DNA of 64,000 bases from Variovorax sp. IB41 (GCF_016405905.1 NZ_JAEFCB010000023.1:27226-91225); one strand, 5' to 3'. Counted from the stretch's first letter, positions 9,472-19,640 are shown. Numbers and translations: made by a program. The notes: generated by a model from the letters alone, not told the origin.

Positions 9472-11622
9472 ATGACGACGACTCCCATGAACAACAAGAA
9501 CTCCCTCTTGGTCGAACTCTTCGTCGAAGAGCTGCCGCCCAAGGCATTGAAGAAGCTCGGCGACGCCTTCGCGGGCGTGCTGCGCGACCAGCTCGTGGCG
9601 CAAGGCCTGGCCGAAGCCGGCTCGGTGCTCACCGCGTACGCCTCGCCGCGCCGCCTGGCCGCGCACCTCACTCACGTGGCCGAAGGCGCCGCCGACAAGG
9701 CCGTGTCGCAAAAGCTCATGCCCGTGGCCGTGGGGCTCGATGCCTCGGGCCAGCCGACGCCCGCGCTGCTCAAGCGCCTGGGCGCGCTCGGTGCCGATGC
9801 CTCGGCCGTGCCGGGCCTGAAGCGCGCGATGGACGGCAAGGCCGAAGCGCTCTTCTACGAAAGCACCGCCAAGGGCGCGACGCTGGCCGAGGGCCTGCAG
9901 AAAGCGCTGGCCGAAGCCATCGCCAAGCTGCCGATCCCCAAGGTGATGAGCTACCAGCTCGAGAGCGGCTGCGAACTGTCGGGCTGGAGCAGCGTGAGCT
10001 TCGTGCGCCCCGCGCACGGCCTCGTGGCGCTGCATGGCGACACCGTGGTGCCGATCGAGGCGCTGGGCCTGAAGGCCGGCCGCGAGACGCACGGCCATCG
10101 CTTCGAGGCGGCGGTCGATCCGGTCGTGCTGCGCGATGCCAACAGCTACGCGCTGCAGCTGCAGGACGACGGCGCCGTCATCGCGAGCTTCGAGGCCCGC
10201 CGCGCCGAAATCGCGCGGCAGCTCGCGGCCGCGGCAGTGAAAGTCGGCGGCGGCTCGGTGCCGATCCACGACGACGCGCTGCTCGATGAAGTCACGGCGC
10301 TGGTCGAGCGCCCCAACGTGCTGGTCTGCAGCTTCGAGCGCGAGTTCCTCGAAGTGCCGCAGGAATGCCTCATCCTCACGATGAAGGCCAACCAGAAGTA
10401 CTTTCCGCTGCTCGATGCGCAAGCCAGGCTCACGAACAAATTCCTGGTCGTCAGCAACATCAGCCCCGACGACGCGAGCGCGGTCATCGAAGGCAACGAG
10501 CGCGTGGTGCGCCCGCGCCTGGCCGACGCCAAGTTCTTCTTCGACCAGGACCGCAAGAAATCGCTGGCCTCGCGCGTCGAGTCGCTGGGCAAGGTGGTCT
10601 ATCACAACAAGCTGGGCACGCAGGGCGAACGCGTGCAGCGCGTGATGCACATCGCGCGCGGCATTGCAGAGAAGCTCGGCGATGTGAAGGTCGCCGCACA
10701 GGCCACGCAGGCCGCCCAACTGGCCAAGGCCGATCTCGTGACCGACATGGTCGGCGAGTTCCCCGAGCTGCAGGGCACCATGGGCCGCTACTACGCGCTG
10801 CACGACGGCCTGGACGCTGCTGTGGCCGATGCGATCGAAGACCACTACAAGCCACGCTTTGCCGGCGACGAGCTGCCGCGCAACAACGTGGGCCTCGTGG
10901 TCGCGCTGGCCGACAAGCTCGAGACGCTCGTGGGCATGTTCGGCATCGGCAACCTGCCCACCGGCGACCGCGACCCGTTCGCGCTGCGCCGCCATGCGCT
11001 GGGCGTGATCCGCATGCTGATCGAGAAAGACCTCGCGCTGGGGCTCGACGCCCTGTTGCAGGACGCCGCCGCGCAGTTCAAGGACATCGCCGGTTTCGAC
11101 AGCAGCAAGGCCACGGTCGAGCTGCGCGACTTCATCCTCGATCGCCTCGCCGGGAGCCTGCGCGAGCAGGGCGCGAGCGCGCAGGAAGTCGACGCCGTGC
11201 TGGCCCCGCTGCCGCAGCGCCTGGGCGAAGTGCCCAAGCTGCTGGCCGCCGTGCGCGCCTTCGCCGCTCTGCCCGCCGCCGCCGCGCTGGCCGCGGCCAA
11301 CAAGCGCATCGGCAACATCTTGAAGAAGGCCCCCGAGGCCGACGCGCACGTGAGCGCGCTGCTGCTGCAGGAGCCCGCCGAGAAGGCGCTCCACGCCGCC
11401 ATGGCCGAGGTCGTGCCCGCCGCCAACGCCCAGTTCGAAGCCGGCGACTACACCGCCTCGCTGCAGACGCTGGCCGCGCTGCGCGAGCCGGTCGATGCCT
11501 TCTTCGACGGCGTGATGGTCAACGCCGAGCAGGCCGACCTGCGGCTCAACCGGCTGGGCCTCCTGATGTCGCTGCACGCCGCGATGAACCGCGTGGCGCA
11601 GCTCGAGCGGCTGGCTGTCTGA
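9472..11622 (+). CDS. glyS: Glycyl-tRNA synthetase beta subunit
   Basis: The 716-residue beta chain of tetrameric glycyl-tRNA synthetase, which carries tRNA-binding functions. The N-terminal LLVELFVEELPPKALKKLG, central LFYESTAKG and VRPRLADAKFFFDQDRK, and the C-terminal anticodon-binding-like region (LPTGDRDPFALRRHALGVIR) are typical. It is slightly longer than the roughly 690-residue Escherichia coli protein. A second in-frame ATG at 9487 could be the real start, since the first five residues (MTTTP) are not conserved in this family. It is co-transcribed with glyQ. Confidence 0.97.
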   Translation: MTTTPMNNKNSLLVELFVEELPPKALKKLGDAFAGVLRDQLVAQGLAEAGSVLTAYASPRRLAAHLTHVAEGAADKAVSQKLMPVAVGLDASGQPTPALLKRLGALGADASAVPGLKRAMDGKAEALFYESTAKGATLAEGLQKALAEAIAKLPIPKVMSYQLESGCELSGWSSVSFVRPAHGLVALHGDTVVPIEALGLKAGRETHGHRFEAAVDPVVLRDANSYALQLQDDGAVIASFEARRAEIARQLAAAAVKVGGGSVPIHDDALLDEVTALVERPNVLVCSFEREFLEVPQECLILTMKANQKYFPLLDAQARLTNKFLVVSNISPDDASAVIEGNERVVRPRLADAKFFFDQDRKKSLASRVESLGKVVYHNKLGTQGERVQRVMHIARGIAEKLGDVKVAAQATQAAQLAKADLVTDMVGEFPELQGTMGRYYALHDGLDAAVADAIEDHYKPRFAGDELPRNNVGLVVALADKLETLVGMFGIGNLPTGDRDPFALRRHALGVIRMLIEKDLALGLDALLQDAAAQFKDIAGFDSSKATVELRDFILDRLAGSLREQGASAQEVDAVLAPLPQRLGEVPKLLAAVRAFAALPAAAALAAANKRIGNILKKAPEADAHVSALLLQEPAEKALHAAMAEVVPAANAQFEAGDYTASLQTLAALREPVDAFFDGVMVNAEQADLRLNRLGLLMSLHAAMNRVAQLERLAV

Positions 11623-11647
11623 ACTCCAGCAATCGGCACTTCGCACC

Positions 11648-12013
11648 ATGAACCGGCAGTTGCAAATCGACGATTTTTCGCTTCGGGCGCATTGCCTCGC
11701 TGTAGAGCGACTGCGTGCCGATCCCACTCGAATCGTCGATCTCTCGGCGACGCTGGAACGGTGGCAAATGCAATCCGGCGAGACGCGCTCTGACTCTCAT
11801 TGGGCCGAGTGGCGCACCATGCTCGCGGCTGGTGTGGATGCCATCGAAGCGGCTACATGCAGTGCAGATGACCATGCGGTTGTGTTGCGCAGTGTGTCCC
11901 CTGCCGGCATCCTCATCACGCAGGAAGAGCGCGACGAACTTCGGCTTGCAGCGGGACTAGGTGCCGTACAACCTGGCGAACGTCGTTCCTCAAGCACGGG
12001 AAGGACTCCATGA
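11648..12013 (+). CDS. Small hypothetical protein between glyS and gmhB
   Basis: A 121-residue frame of unknown function. It is predicted to be mostly helical, with no signal peptide, membrane segment or recognisable motif. Features that can be seen are an N-terminal SLRAHCLAVERLRADPTRIVDLSATLERW and a TQEERDEL segment. The first 100 residues look protein-like; the last about 15 (GERRSSSTGRTP) look like read-through. No clear Shine-Dalgarno sequence precedes ATG 11648. Base composition is lower in GC than neighbours (row 11701-11760 is 37/60 GC), hinting at recent arrival. Its stop overlaps the gmhB start as ATGA, which supports real translation and coupling. I do not recognise it. Confidence 0.55.
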   Translation: MNRQLQIDDFSLRAHCLAVERLRADPTRIVDLSATLERWQMQSGETRSDSHWAEWRTMLAAGVDAIEAATCSADDHAVVLRSVSPAGILITQEERDELRLAAGLGAVQPGERRSSSTGRTP

Positions 12014-12588
12014 AACTCGTCATCCTCGACCGCAACGGCACGATCAACGTGCACCGCGAAGACTTCGTCAAGAGCGACATCGAGTGGACGCCGTTGCCCG
12101 GTGCGCTCGAAGCCGTGGCGCGGCTGAACCATGCGGGGTGGCACGTGGTGATCGCCTCGAACCAGTCGGGCCTGGGCCGCGGGCTCTTCGACATGGCTTC
12201 GCTCAACGCCATGCACGCCAAGATGCACAAGATGCTCGCGGCCGTGGGCGGCAAGGTGGATGCGGTGTTCTATTGCCCGCACAGCCCCGACGAGGGGTGC
12301 GACTGCCGCAAGCCCAAGTCGGGCCTGTTCCTGCAGATCGGCGACCGCTACGGCATCGATCTGAAGGGCGTGCCGACCGCGGGCGACAGCCTGCGCGACC
12401 TGCAGGCGGGCGCGGCCGCCGGCTGCGAGCCGCACCTTCTGCTCACGGGCATGGGCGCGGCGTGCATCGGCGTGGATCCGCTGCCCTCCGAATATCCGGC
12501 GAACACGATGGTTCACGAGAACCTCGCCGCCTTTGTCGATTTCCTGCTCGTGCGCGAAGCGCGGGCTGCACTGCAGGTAGCTGTCTGA
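12010..12588 (+). CDS. gmhB: D-glycero-D-manno-heptose 1,7-bisphosphate 7-phosphatase (GmhB-like HAD)
   Basis: A 192-residue HAD-superfamily phosphatase that removes the 7-phosphate of heptose bisphosphate in ADP-heptose synthesis for LPS core. Support comes from the N-terminal nucleophile motif at Asp7, the SNQSGLGRG loop, the zinc motif CPHSPDEGCDCRKPKSG and the acidic GDSLRD motif. The usual nucleophile motif is LDRDGTIN; here it reads LDRNGTIN, with codon AAC giving Asn9 in place of the general acid/base Asp. The zinc loop and other motifs are intact. It begins inside an ATGA overlap with the small upstream gene and ends in a TGATG overlap with the acyltransferase gene. Confidence 0.85.
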   Translation: MKLVILDRNGTINVHREDFVKSDIEWTPLPGALEAVARLNHAGWHVVIASNQSGLGRGLFDMASLNAMHAKMHKMLAAVGGKVDAVFYCPHSPDEGCDCRKPKSGLFLQIGDRYGIDLKGVPTAGDSLRDLQAGAAAGCEPHLLLTGMGAACIGVDPLPSEYPANTMVHENLAAFVDFLLVREARAALQVAV

Positions 12589-13322
12589 TGGCGTTTTTCC
12601 GTTCCGTTGTCCACGCACTCTGGATGCTTGTCACCGTGGTGCCGTGGGGCATCATCATGTGCGTCAGTTCGATCTGGAAGCGCGGCATTCCGCTCTACTG
12701 GATGGCCGAGCAATGGCTCAGCTGGGCCATCGGCGGGGCGCGCGTGCTGCTGGGCATCCAGACGCGCGTGACCGGCATGGAGAACCTGCCGACCGACCAG
12801 CTCGCCGGCGCGGTACTGCTGGTCAAGCACCAGTCCACGCTGGAGACCTTCCTCATGCCCACGCTGATGCCGCATCCGCTGGCCTTCGTGTTCAAGAAGG
12901 AACTGATCTACGTGCCCTTCTTCGGCTGGGCGATGGCGCGGCTGGACATGATCCACATCGACCGCAGCCAGCGCGCGCAGGCCTTCAACAAGGTGGTGAA
13001 CCAGGGCCGCAAGCTCCTTGCGCAGGGCATCTGGATCATCATGTTCCCCGAAGGCACGCGCATTCCGCGCGGCCAGAAGGGCACCTACAAGAGCGGCGGC
13101 ACGCGCCTGGCCTGCGAGACCGGCGTGCCGGTGATTCCGATTGCCGTCACCTCGGCCAAGGTCTGGCCGCGCAAGGCGTTCATCAAGCGCCCGGGCGTGG
13201 TCGACGTGTCGATCGGGCCGGCGATTTCCAGCGTCGGCCGCAAGCCCGACGAGCTGATGCGCGAAGTCGAAGCGTGGATCGAGGCGGAGATGCACCGGCT
13301 CGACCCCGAGGCGTACCGCTAG
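12588..13322 (+). CDS. 1-acyl-sn-glycerol-3-phosphate acyltransferase (PlsC family)
   Basis: A 244-residue membrane-anchored acyltransferase that probably converts lysophosphatidate to phosphatidate. The N-terminus has a hydrophobic segment (VVHALWMLVTVVPWGIIMCVSSI). The catalytic block is KHQSTLETF, an H-x4-E variant of the usual H-x4-D, followed by FGWAMARLDMIHIDR and the substrate-binding motif FPEGTR. It overlaps gmhB by one base (TGATG), so the two are coupled; this arrangement is common in Betaproteobacteria and links LPS heptose supply with phospholipid synthesis. Confidence 0.9.
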   Translation: MAFFRSVVHALWMLVTVVPWGIIMCVSSIWKRGIPLYWMAEQWLSWAIGGARVLLGIQTRVTGMENLPTDQLAGAVLLVKHQSTLETFLMPTLMPHPLAFVFKKELIYVPFFGWAMARLDMIHIDRSQRAQAFNKVVNQGRKLLAQGIWIIMFPEGTRIPRGQKGTYKSGGTRLACETGVPVIPIAVTSAKVWPRKAFIKRPGVVDVSIGPAISSVGRKPDELMREVEAWIEAEMHRLDPEAYR

Positions 13323-13347
13323 CCGGAAGGAACAGAAGGAACGCCAG

Positions 13348-14322
13348 ATGCAGGGGCTGCTGCAGTTCACGATGGACCTGTTCGAGGGGCTGGGCAGCGA
13401 GTTCGCAAAGCCCGAGCCGCCCGCGCCGCGGCCGAAGAAAGTCCGCAAGGCTGCGCCGCCCGTCGCGACGCCGTTGCCCTTCGTGGTGCCGGAACCGGAA
13501 GCGGCAAGGAACACCGGTCCGGCGCTGCCCGCGATTCCGCTGCGCGACACGCTGACGCTCGCGAGCTTCATCCATCCGCAGGCCACGCGCGAGCTTGTGC
13601 TGGGCTCGGCACGCGTGGCTTACGAATTCAAGCGCGGCAAGCGCAAGACCATCGGCTTTCTCGTCGGTGCCGAGGGGCTGTCGGTGCGCGCGCCGCGCTG
13701 GGTCGCGCTGCGCGATGTCGATGCCGCCGTGCGCGAGAAGGCCGACTGGATCTTGCGCAAGCTCCAGGAAACGCAGCAGCGCCACGCGCGCGTCGAGGCG
13801 ACGCGCATCGAGTGGAAGGACGGCGCCGAATTTCCGTTCATGGGCGAGCCGGTCGTGATCCGGCTCGATCCGAAGCATGGCTTTGCCAGCGTCGGCGGCA
13901 CGCTCGACGAGGCCGAGGCTGCGGGCGGTCCGCGCATCCTGCGGCTGGCCGTCGCGCAGAACGCCGAGCCCTCGCAGATCCGCGATGCCGCGCAGGCCTG
14001 GCTCATGCGGCAGGCGCGCAAGCTCTTCATCGAGCGGCTCGATCATTTCGCGCCGCTCCTGGGCGTGCGCTGGCAGAAGCTGTCGCTGTCGAATGCGGCC
14101 ACGCGCTGGGGCAGCGCGAGCGCCGATGGGTCGCTGCGGCTGAACTGGCGGCTCATTCATTTCCGCCTGCCGGTGATCGACTACGTGGTGGCGCACGAGC
14201 TGGCCCACCTGCGCGTGATGGACCATTCGCACCGCTTCTGGGAAACCGTCGAGAGCGTGGTGCCCGACTACGACGTGCTGCGCCAGCAGCTCAAGGACGA
14301 AGCCGTTCCGCGCTGGAACTGA
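13348..14322 (+). CDS. YgjP-like metallopeptidase-domain protein (DUF45)
   Basis: A 324-residue protein whose C-terminal two thirds match the YgjP/DUF45 zinc metalloprotease-like domain. The metal motif is HELAH (His283-Glu284...His287), followed by HSHRFW, with the conserved LSNAATRWGSASADGSLRLNWRLI just before it. The N-terminal 70 residues are Pro/Ala/Lys-rich and probably disordered. The family is poorly characterised; some members are annotated as UTP pyrophosphatases. It begins 25 bp after the acyltransferase gene, with a GGAAGG-type ribosome site, and probably ends this operon. Confidence 0.87.
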   Translation: MQGLLQFTMDLFEGLGSEFAKPEPPAPRPKKVRKAAPPVATPLPFVVPEPEAARNTGPALPAIPLRDTLTLASFIHPQATRELVLGSARVAYEFKRGKRKTIGFLVGAEGLSVRAPRWVALRDVDAAVREKADWILRKLQETQQRHARVEATRIEWKDGAEFPFMGEPVVIRLDPKHGFASVGGTLDEAEAAGGPRILRLAVAQNAEPSQIRDAAQAWLMRQARKLFIERLDHFAPLLGVRWQKLSLSNAATRWGSASADGSLRLNWRLIHFRLPVIDYVVAHELAHLRVMDHSHRFWETVESVVPDYDVLRQQLKDEAVPRWN

Positions 14323-14331
14323 AGCCCGGCG

Positions 14332-15207
14332 TTACTCTTTGACCGATCCGGTCATCCCCGAGACGTAGTACTCGACGAAGAACGAGTAGATGAACGCCAC
14401 CGGCAGCGAGCCGAGCAGCGCGCCGGCCATGAGCGGCCCCCACTGGTACACGTCGCCCTGCACCAACTCGGTCACCACGCCGACCGGCAGCGTCTTCACC
14501 TCCGACGACGAGATGAAGGTGAGCGCATAGATGAACTCGTTCCACGACAGCGTGAACGCGAAGATGCCGGCCGAGATGAGCCCGGGCACCGCCAGCGGCA
14601 GCACGATCTTCACGAGGATCTGCCAGCGGCTCGCGCCGTCGATGAGCGCGCATTCCTCGAGCTCGGCCGGGATCGAGCGGAAGTAGCCCATCAAGAGCCA
14701 CGTGCAGAAGGGAATGAGGAAGGTCGGGTACGTGAGGATCAGCGCCCAGCGCGTGTCGAAGAGGCCGAGGTTGAAGACCACGTTCGCCAGCGGAATGAAC
14801 AGGATCGACGGCGGCACCATGTACGCGAGAAAGATCGAGAGGCCCACGTGCTTGGAGCCCCTGAAGCGCAGCCGCTCGATCGCATACGCCGCGAACACCG
14901 AGGCCGCGAGCGACACGAAGGTGGACACCACCGACACCAGCACCGTGTTCCACAGCCACTGCGGGTACGAGGTCTCGAACAGCAGCTTGTAGAAATGCGA
15001 GAGCGTCGGGTTGATCACCCAGAACGGATTGCCCTCGCGCGAGAGCAGCTCGGCATCGGGCTTCACCGAGGTGATGGCCATCCAGTAGAACGGGAACAGC
15101 AGCACGATCAGAAAGACCACGAGCGGCAGGTACACGGTCACCGCCTTGCGCGGGATCGTGTCGAGGTAGCTCATGCCGACGGTGTCGACCTGGCCGGCAT
15201 TGCTCAT
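14332..15207 (-). CDS. ABC sugar transporter permease, MalG type
   Basis: A 291-residue inner-membrane permease of the CUT1 (MalG-like) family with six predicted helices. The EAA loop, which contacts the ATPase, is recognisable as EECALIDGASRWQILVKIVLPLAVPGL. It is last in a leftward operon of ATPase, binding protein, MalF-type permease and this gene, separated from the latter by 10 bp. It probably imports a sugar or sugar acid, given the divergent dehydrogenase and dehydratase genes. A shorter start at 15174 (MSYLDTIPRK) is possible. Confidence 0.92.
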   Translation of the reverse strand: MSNAGQVDTVGMSYLDTIPRKAVTVYLPLVVFLIVLLFPFYWMAITSVKPDAELLSREGNPFWVINPTLSHFYKLLFETSYPQWLWNTVLVSVVSTFVSLAASVFAAYAIERLRFRGSKHVGLSIFLAYMVPPSILFIPLANVVFNLGLFDTRWALILTYPTFLIPFCTWLLMGYFRSIPAELEECALIDGASRWQILVKIVLPLAVPGLISAGIFAFTLSWNEFIYALTFISSSEVKTLPVGVVTELVQGDVYQWGPLMAGALLGSLPVAFIYSFFVEYYVSGMTGSVKE

Positions 15208-15217
15208 CTGTAAGTCC

Positions 15218-16126
15218 TCATTTGTCTGCGCCGCCCTGCTGCCACGCGCGCCGCTGCAGGCCGAAGAAGCTGAACATCACGCAGGCCAGCAGGAACGGCA
15301 CCATCGCGATGGCAATGGCCGCGCCTTCGCCGAGCGCACCGCCCGAGATCGCGCGCTGGAACGACAGCGTGGCCATCAGGTGCGTCGCATTGAGCGGGCC
15401 GCCGCGGGTGATGACGTAGATCAGCTGGAAGTCGGTGAAGGTGAACAGCACCGAGAAGGTCATGACCACTGCGATGATCGGCGTGAGCAGCGGCATCGTC
15501 ACGTGGCGGAACTGCTGCCAGGGCGTCGCGCCGTCGATGGCGGAGGCTTCGTAGTAAGAAGGCGAAATCGTCTGCAGGCCCGCCAGCAGCGTGATCGCCA
15601 CGAAGGGCACGCCGCGCCACACGTTCGCGATGATCACCGCGATGCGCGCATTCCATGGCGAGCCGAGGAAGTCGATGTACTGGTCGATCAGGCCCATCCG
15701 CATCAGCGCCCAGCTGATGATGGAGAACTGCGAGTCGTAGATCCACCAGAACGCGATGGCCGAGAGCGCGGTGGGCACGATGTACGGCAGCAGGATCACC
15801 GCGCGAAAGAAAGTCTTGAAGCGGATGTTCCGGTTCAACAATATCGCGAGCCACAGGCCCAGGAAGAACTTCAGCACGCTCGCCACCGCCGTGTAGAAGA
15901 GCGTGTTGAAGAGGGCCAGCCTCGTCACGGCATCGCCCCACAGGTACTCGTAGTTCTCCAGGCCGATCCACTGGCCCGCGCGGCCCACCTTGGCGTCGGT
16001 GAAGCCCAGGTAGGTGCCCAGCCCGAGCGGGTAGGTCAGGAACAGCAACAGCAGCACCGCCGCCGGAAGCATGAACGCGATGCCGAGGGCGTTGCGGCTG
16101 TTCTGGAACCTGGCCAAAAGTGTCAT
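15218..16126 (-). CDS. ABC sugar transporter permease, MalF type
   Basis: A 302-residue inner-membrane permease of the MalF/UgpA branch of CUT1 transporters. Hydrophobic helices include IAFMLPAAVLLLLFLTYPLGLGTYLGF, and the EAA loop reads YEASAIDGATPWQQFRHVTMPLLTPI. It pairs with the MalG-type permease 10 bp downstream. A 37-bp gap separates it from the binding-protein gene upstream. Together they form the channel of the importer. Confidence 0.92.
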   Translation of the reverse strand: MTLLARFQNSRNALGIAFMLPAAVLLLLFLTYPLGLGTYLGFTDAKVGRAGQWIGLENYEYLWGDAVTRLALFNTLFYTAVASVLKFFLGLWLAILLNRNIRFKTFFRAVILLPYIVPTALSAIAFWWIYDSQFSIISWALMRMGLIDQYIDFLGSPWNARIAVIIANVWRGVPFVAITLLAGLQTISPSYYEASAIDGATPWQQFRHVTMPLLTPIIAVVMTFSVLFTFTDFQLIYVITRGGPLNATHLMATLSFQRAISGGALGEGAAIAIAMVPFLLACVMFSFFGLQRRAWQQGGADK

Positions 16127-16163
16127 GGGATGGGCGGCTTGGAGGGAAAGGGATCAGACTTGG

Positions 16164-17492
16164 TCAGACCTTGTAGTAGCGCTCGGCACGCTTCTGCGCG
16201 CGCTCGGCCGCTTCCTTGGGCGTCTTCGATCCGCTGGCCGCCTCGGCCACCATGTTCGGAATGATGAAGTCCGCCGCCGCGCCCGCCGATGCGTAGCCCA
16301 GCTTGCCGTCGTAGCCGCCCGGGCGCAGGTTCTTCACCGAGTCGCGGTAGGGCATGTTCTTCGGGTCCGAGGTCCAGATCGCGCTGTTCTCGTAGAAGCG
16401 CAGGGGCTGCGCCACGTAGCCGCCGCCGCCTTGCAGCCACGGGTCGAACTGCTCCTTCTCCATCATGAAGCGCAGGAACTCCTTGGCCGCCTGCGGGAAT
16501 TTCGTGTACTTCATGACCATCTGGTTGAAGAACAGGTGCGACTCCGTGGGCACGCCCACCGGGCCGATGGGGAACACCGCGTGGTTGATGTCCGCGGCCA
16601 TTTCCTTGACCTTCGGGTCGGCCGAATTCTTGGCCGCGTAGTAGACCGAGATGCCGTTGTTGGTGACGCTGATCTGGCCGTCCAGGAAGGCCTTGTTGTT
16701 GTTCGGGTCCAGCCACGAGAGCGTGCCCGGAATGAAGTTGGCGTAGAGCTCCTTGCCGTACTCCAGCGCCTTGAGCGTCTCGGGGCTGTCGATCACCACC
16801 TTGTTGGTCTTGTCGACCAGCTTGCCGCCGTGCGACCAGATGAGCCAGTTGCACCAGGTGCTGTCGCCGGTCGCGTTGCCCAGCGCCATGCCGCCGGGCG
16901 TGCCCTTTTCCTTGAGCGCCTTGTAGAGCTTGAGGAAGTCGTCGGTGGTCTTGGGGAAGGTCGCGAAGCCCGCGGCCTTGACCATGCTCTCGCGGTACAC
17001 GATGAGCGAGCCCGAGGCGCCCAGCGGCAGGCCCAGCCACTTCTTGCCGTCGGGGCGCATGAAGGCCTCGCCGGCCGGGTACCAGCCGCCGTATTTCTTG
17101 CCGAGGTACTCGGCCAGGTCCGTCACGTCGAGCAGCTTGTCGGGGTAGAGGTTGGCGTCGTCGTTGGTCGACAAAATGATGTCGGGGCCGGCGCCCGTGT
17201 TGGCCGCCACCGCGGCCTTCGGGCGCACGTCTTCCCAGCCTTCGTTGTCCACGCGCACTTCCACGCCCGTGGCCTCGGTGAACTTCTTGACGTTGGCCAT
17301 GTAGGCGTCGATGTCGCCCTGCACGAAGCGGCTCCATCGCAGCACGCGCAGCTTGGCGCCCTTCTCGGGCTTGAACGTCAGGTTCTGCGCCTGCGCGAAA
17401 GGTGCGAAGAGGGCGCTGCCCGTGCCGACAGTCGCGGCGGCGGCAACGCCGGCCGAACTCTCGAGAAACTTGCGGCGATTGAAATCACTCAT
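16164..17492 (-). CDS. ABC sugar transporter substrate-binding protein (family 1)
   Basis: A 442-residue periplasmic binding protein of the CUT1 family. The N-terminus has a twin-arginine-like signal (NRRKFLESSAGVAAAATVG, cleaved near AQAQ at about residue 36), suggesting export by Tat. The body has typical solute-binding features (LRVLRWSRFVQGD, VDNEGWEDV, AGPDIILSTNDDANLYP). Start 17492 is preferred because it places the signal at the N-terminus; an upstream ATG at 17537 would add 15 unrelated residues. The ligand is not determinable, but the genomic context points to a sugar or aldonic acid. Confidence 0.9.
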   Translation of the reverse strand: MSDFNRRKFLESSAGVAAAATVGTGSALFAPFAQAQNLTFKPEKGAKLRVLRWSRFVQGDIDAYMANVKKFTEATGVEVRVDNEGWEDVRPKAAVAANTGAGPDIILSTNDDANLYPDKLLDVTDLAEYLGKKYGGWYPAGEAFMRPDGKKWLGLPLGASGSLIVYRESMVKAAGFATFPKTTDDFLKLYKALKEKGTPGGMALGNATGDSTWCNWLIWSHGGKLVDKTNKVVIDSPETLKALEYGKELYANFIPGTLSWLDPNNNKAFLDGQISVTNNGISVYYAAKNSADPKVKEMAADINHAVFPIGPVGVPTESHLFFNQMVMKYTKFPQAAKEFLRFMMEKEQFDPWLQGGGGYVAQPLRFYENSAIWTSDPKNMPYRDSVKNLRPGGYDGKLGYASAGAAADFIIPNMVAEAASGSKTPKEAAERAQKRAERYYKV

Positions 17493-17558
17493 GACTGTCT
17501 CCTTCGTTGTAAACGGAACGGTGCGAACCAAAGACAAAGCGAAAAATCGGGCGTGCTT

Positions 17559-18632
<1,074 letters not shown>

Positions 18633-18712
18633 GCAAGGAGTCCTGACAAATCGCGGGAAGGGAAGCAACACGGAGACCTCCGCGTCGCAGCAGCCCGCGT
18701 AGTATCGGCACT

Positions 18713-18761
18713 CGGTTTTGAAACCGGTATCAGGACAAACCGGTACGAGAAAATCCCGGTT
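18713..18761. promoter_or_regulatory. Cluster of AAACCGG half-sites between the ABC operon and the GntR gene
   Basis: Within the 153-bp divergent gap there is a perfect dyad CGGTTT-TG-AAACCG (18713-18726), a direct repeat AAACCGGTA at 18721-18729 and 18737-18745 (16 bp apart), and a further inverted pair AACCGG (18738-18743) with CCGGTT (18756-18761). A -10-like TATGAT lies at 18768-18773. The cluster is well placed to let the adjacent FadR-type regulator control both operons, which is an inference. Confidence 0.5.
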
Positions 18762-18785
18762 GACTTGTATGATGACCCGATAACC

Positions 18786-19640
18786 GTGCTCCACTTTTCC
18801 GCTGCCGTGCAGGCCACCGCCCTCTCAGAATCCTTTCCTCTGGTCACGGACCGCCTGTCTGACCGGCTCGCTTTGCGGCTGGCGGCACAGATCGAATCGG
18901 GCGCGCTGCGGCCCGGCGACCGCCTTCCCACCGAACAGCAACTCGCGGCCTCGCACGGCGTTTCGCGCACCGTGGTGCGGGAAGCTGTGCACCAGCTCAA
19001 ATCGCAGGCGCTGGTCACATCGCGGCAAGGGCTGGGTGTGTTCGTGGCGCAGGCGCCGCTCAACCGTCCGCTGGCTTTCGACCCCGCCGTGCTCGAGTCG
19101 GTGCAGGCGGTGGTGCATGTGGTCGAGGTGCGCCGCGTGCTCGAAGGCGAGATCGCCGCGCTCGCGGCCAAGCGCGCGACGCGCAGCCAGATCGCGGCGC
19201 TGCGGCGCGCGCTGAAAGCCATCGACATGGCGGCCGCGGCCGGGCACGACGGCGTGGCCGAAGACCTGGCTTTTCACCGCGTGATCGGCGAAGCCACGGG
19301 TAATCCGCAGTTCCGCTTGCTGCTCGGCTTTCTCGAGCAGTACCTGCGCGAAGGCATGCGCATCACGCGCGGCAACGAGGCGAGGCGGCTCGACTTCATG
19401 GAGGCGGTGCAGAACGAGCACCGCGCGATCGTCGAAGCCATCGCGGCGCGCGATCCCGTGGCGGCGCGCCATCACGCCACGCAGCACCTGATCCGCGGCG
19501 AGCAGCGGCTCGTCGAGGGCGGGATCATCACCGGCCAGCGCCGGCGTGCCGCCGCGCGCGCCGTGCGCGGCGCCCCACCGGCCCCCACCGTCACCGTCAC
19601 CGCGAAAAGCACAACCAGGAAGAAGAGGGACACCCCATGA
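18786..19640 (+). CDS. FadR-family (GntR/FCD) transcriptional regulator
   Basis: A 284-residue regulator with an N-terminal winged helix (about residues 20-85, with LRPGDRLPTEQQLAASHGVSRTVVREAVHQL) and a C-terminal FCD ligand domain whose metal-binding residues are probably in EDLAFHRVIGEATGN and NEHRAIVEAIAARDP. No ATG precedes the HTH in this frame, so GTG 18786 is the best start; GTG 18807 is an alternative. The C-terminal 30 residues are basic and low in complexity. Its stop overlaps the next gene as ATGA. It probably senses a sugar acid and represses this operon and the divergent ABC operon. Confidence 0.85.
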   Translation: MLHFSAAVQATALSESFPLVTDRLSDRLALRLAAQIESGALRPGDRLPTEQQLAASHGVSRTVVREAVHQLKSQALVTSRQGLGVFVAQAPLNRPLAFDPAVLESVQAVVHVVEVRRVLEGEIAALAAKRATRSQIAALRRALKAIDMAAAAGHDGVAEDLAFHRVIGEATGNPQFRLLLGFLEQYLREGMRITRGNEARRLDFMEAVQNEHRAIVEAIAARDPVAARHHATQHLIRGEQRLVEGGIITGQRRRAAARAVRGAPPAPTVTVTAKSTTRKKRDTP

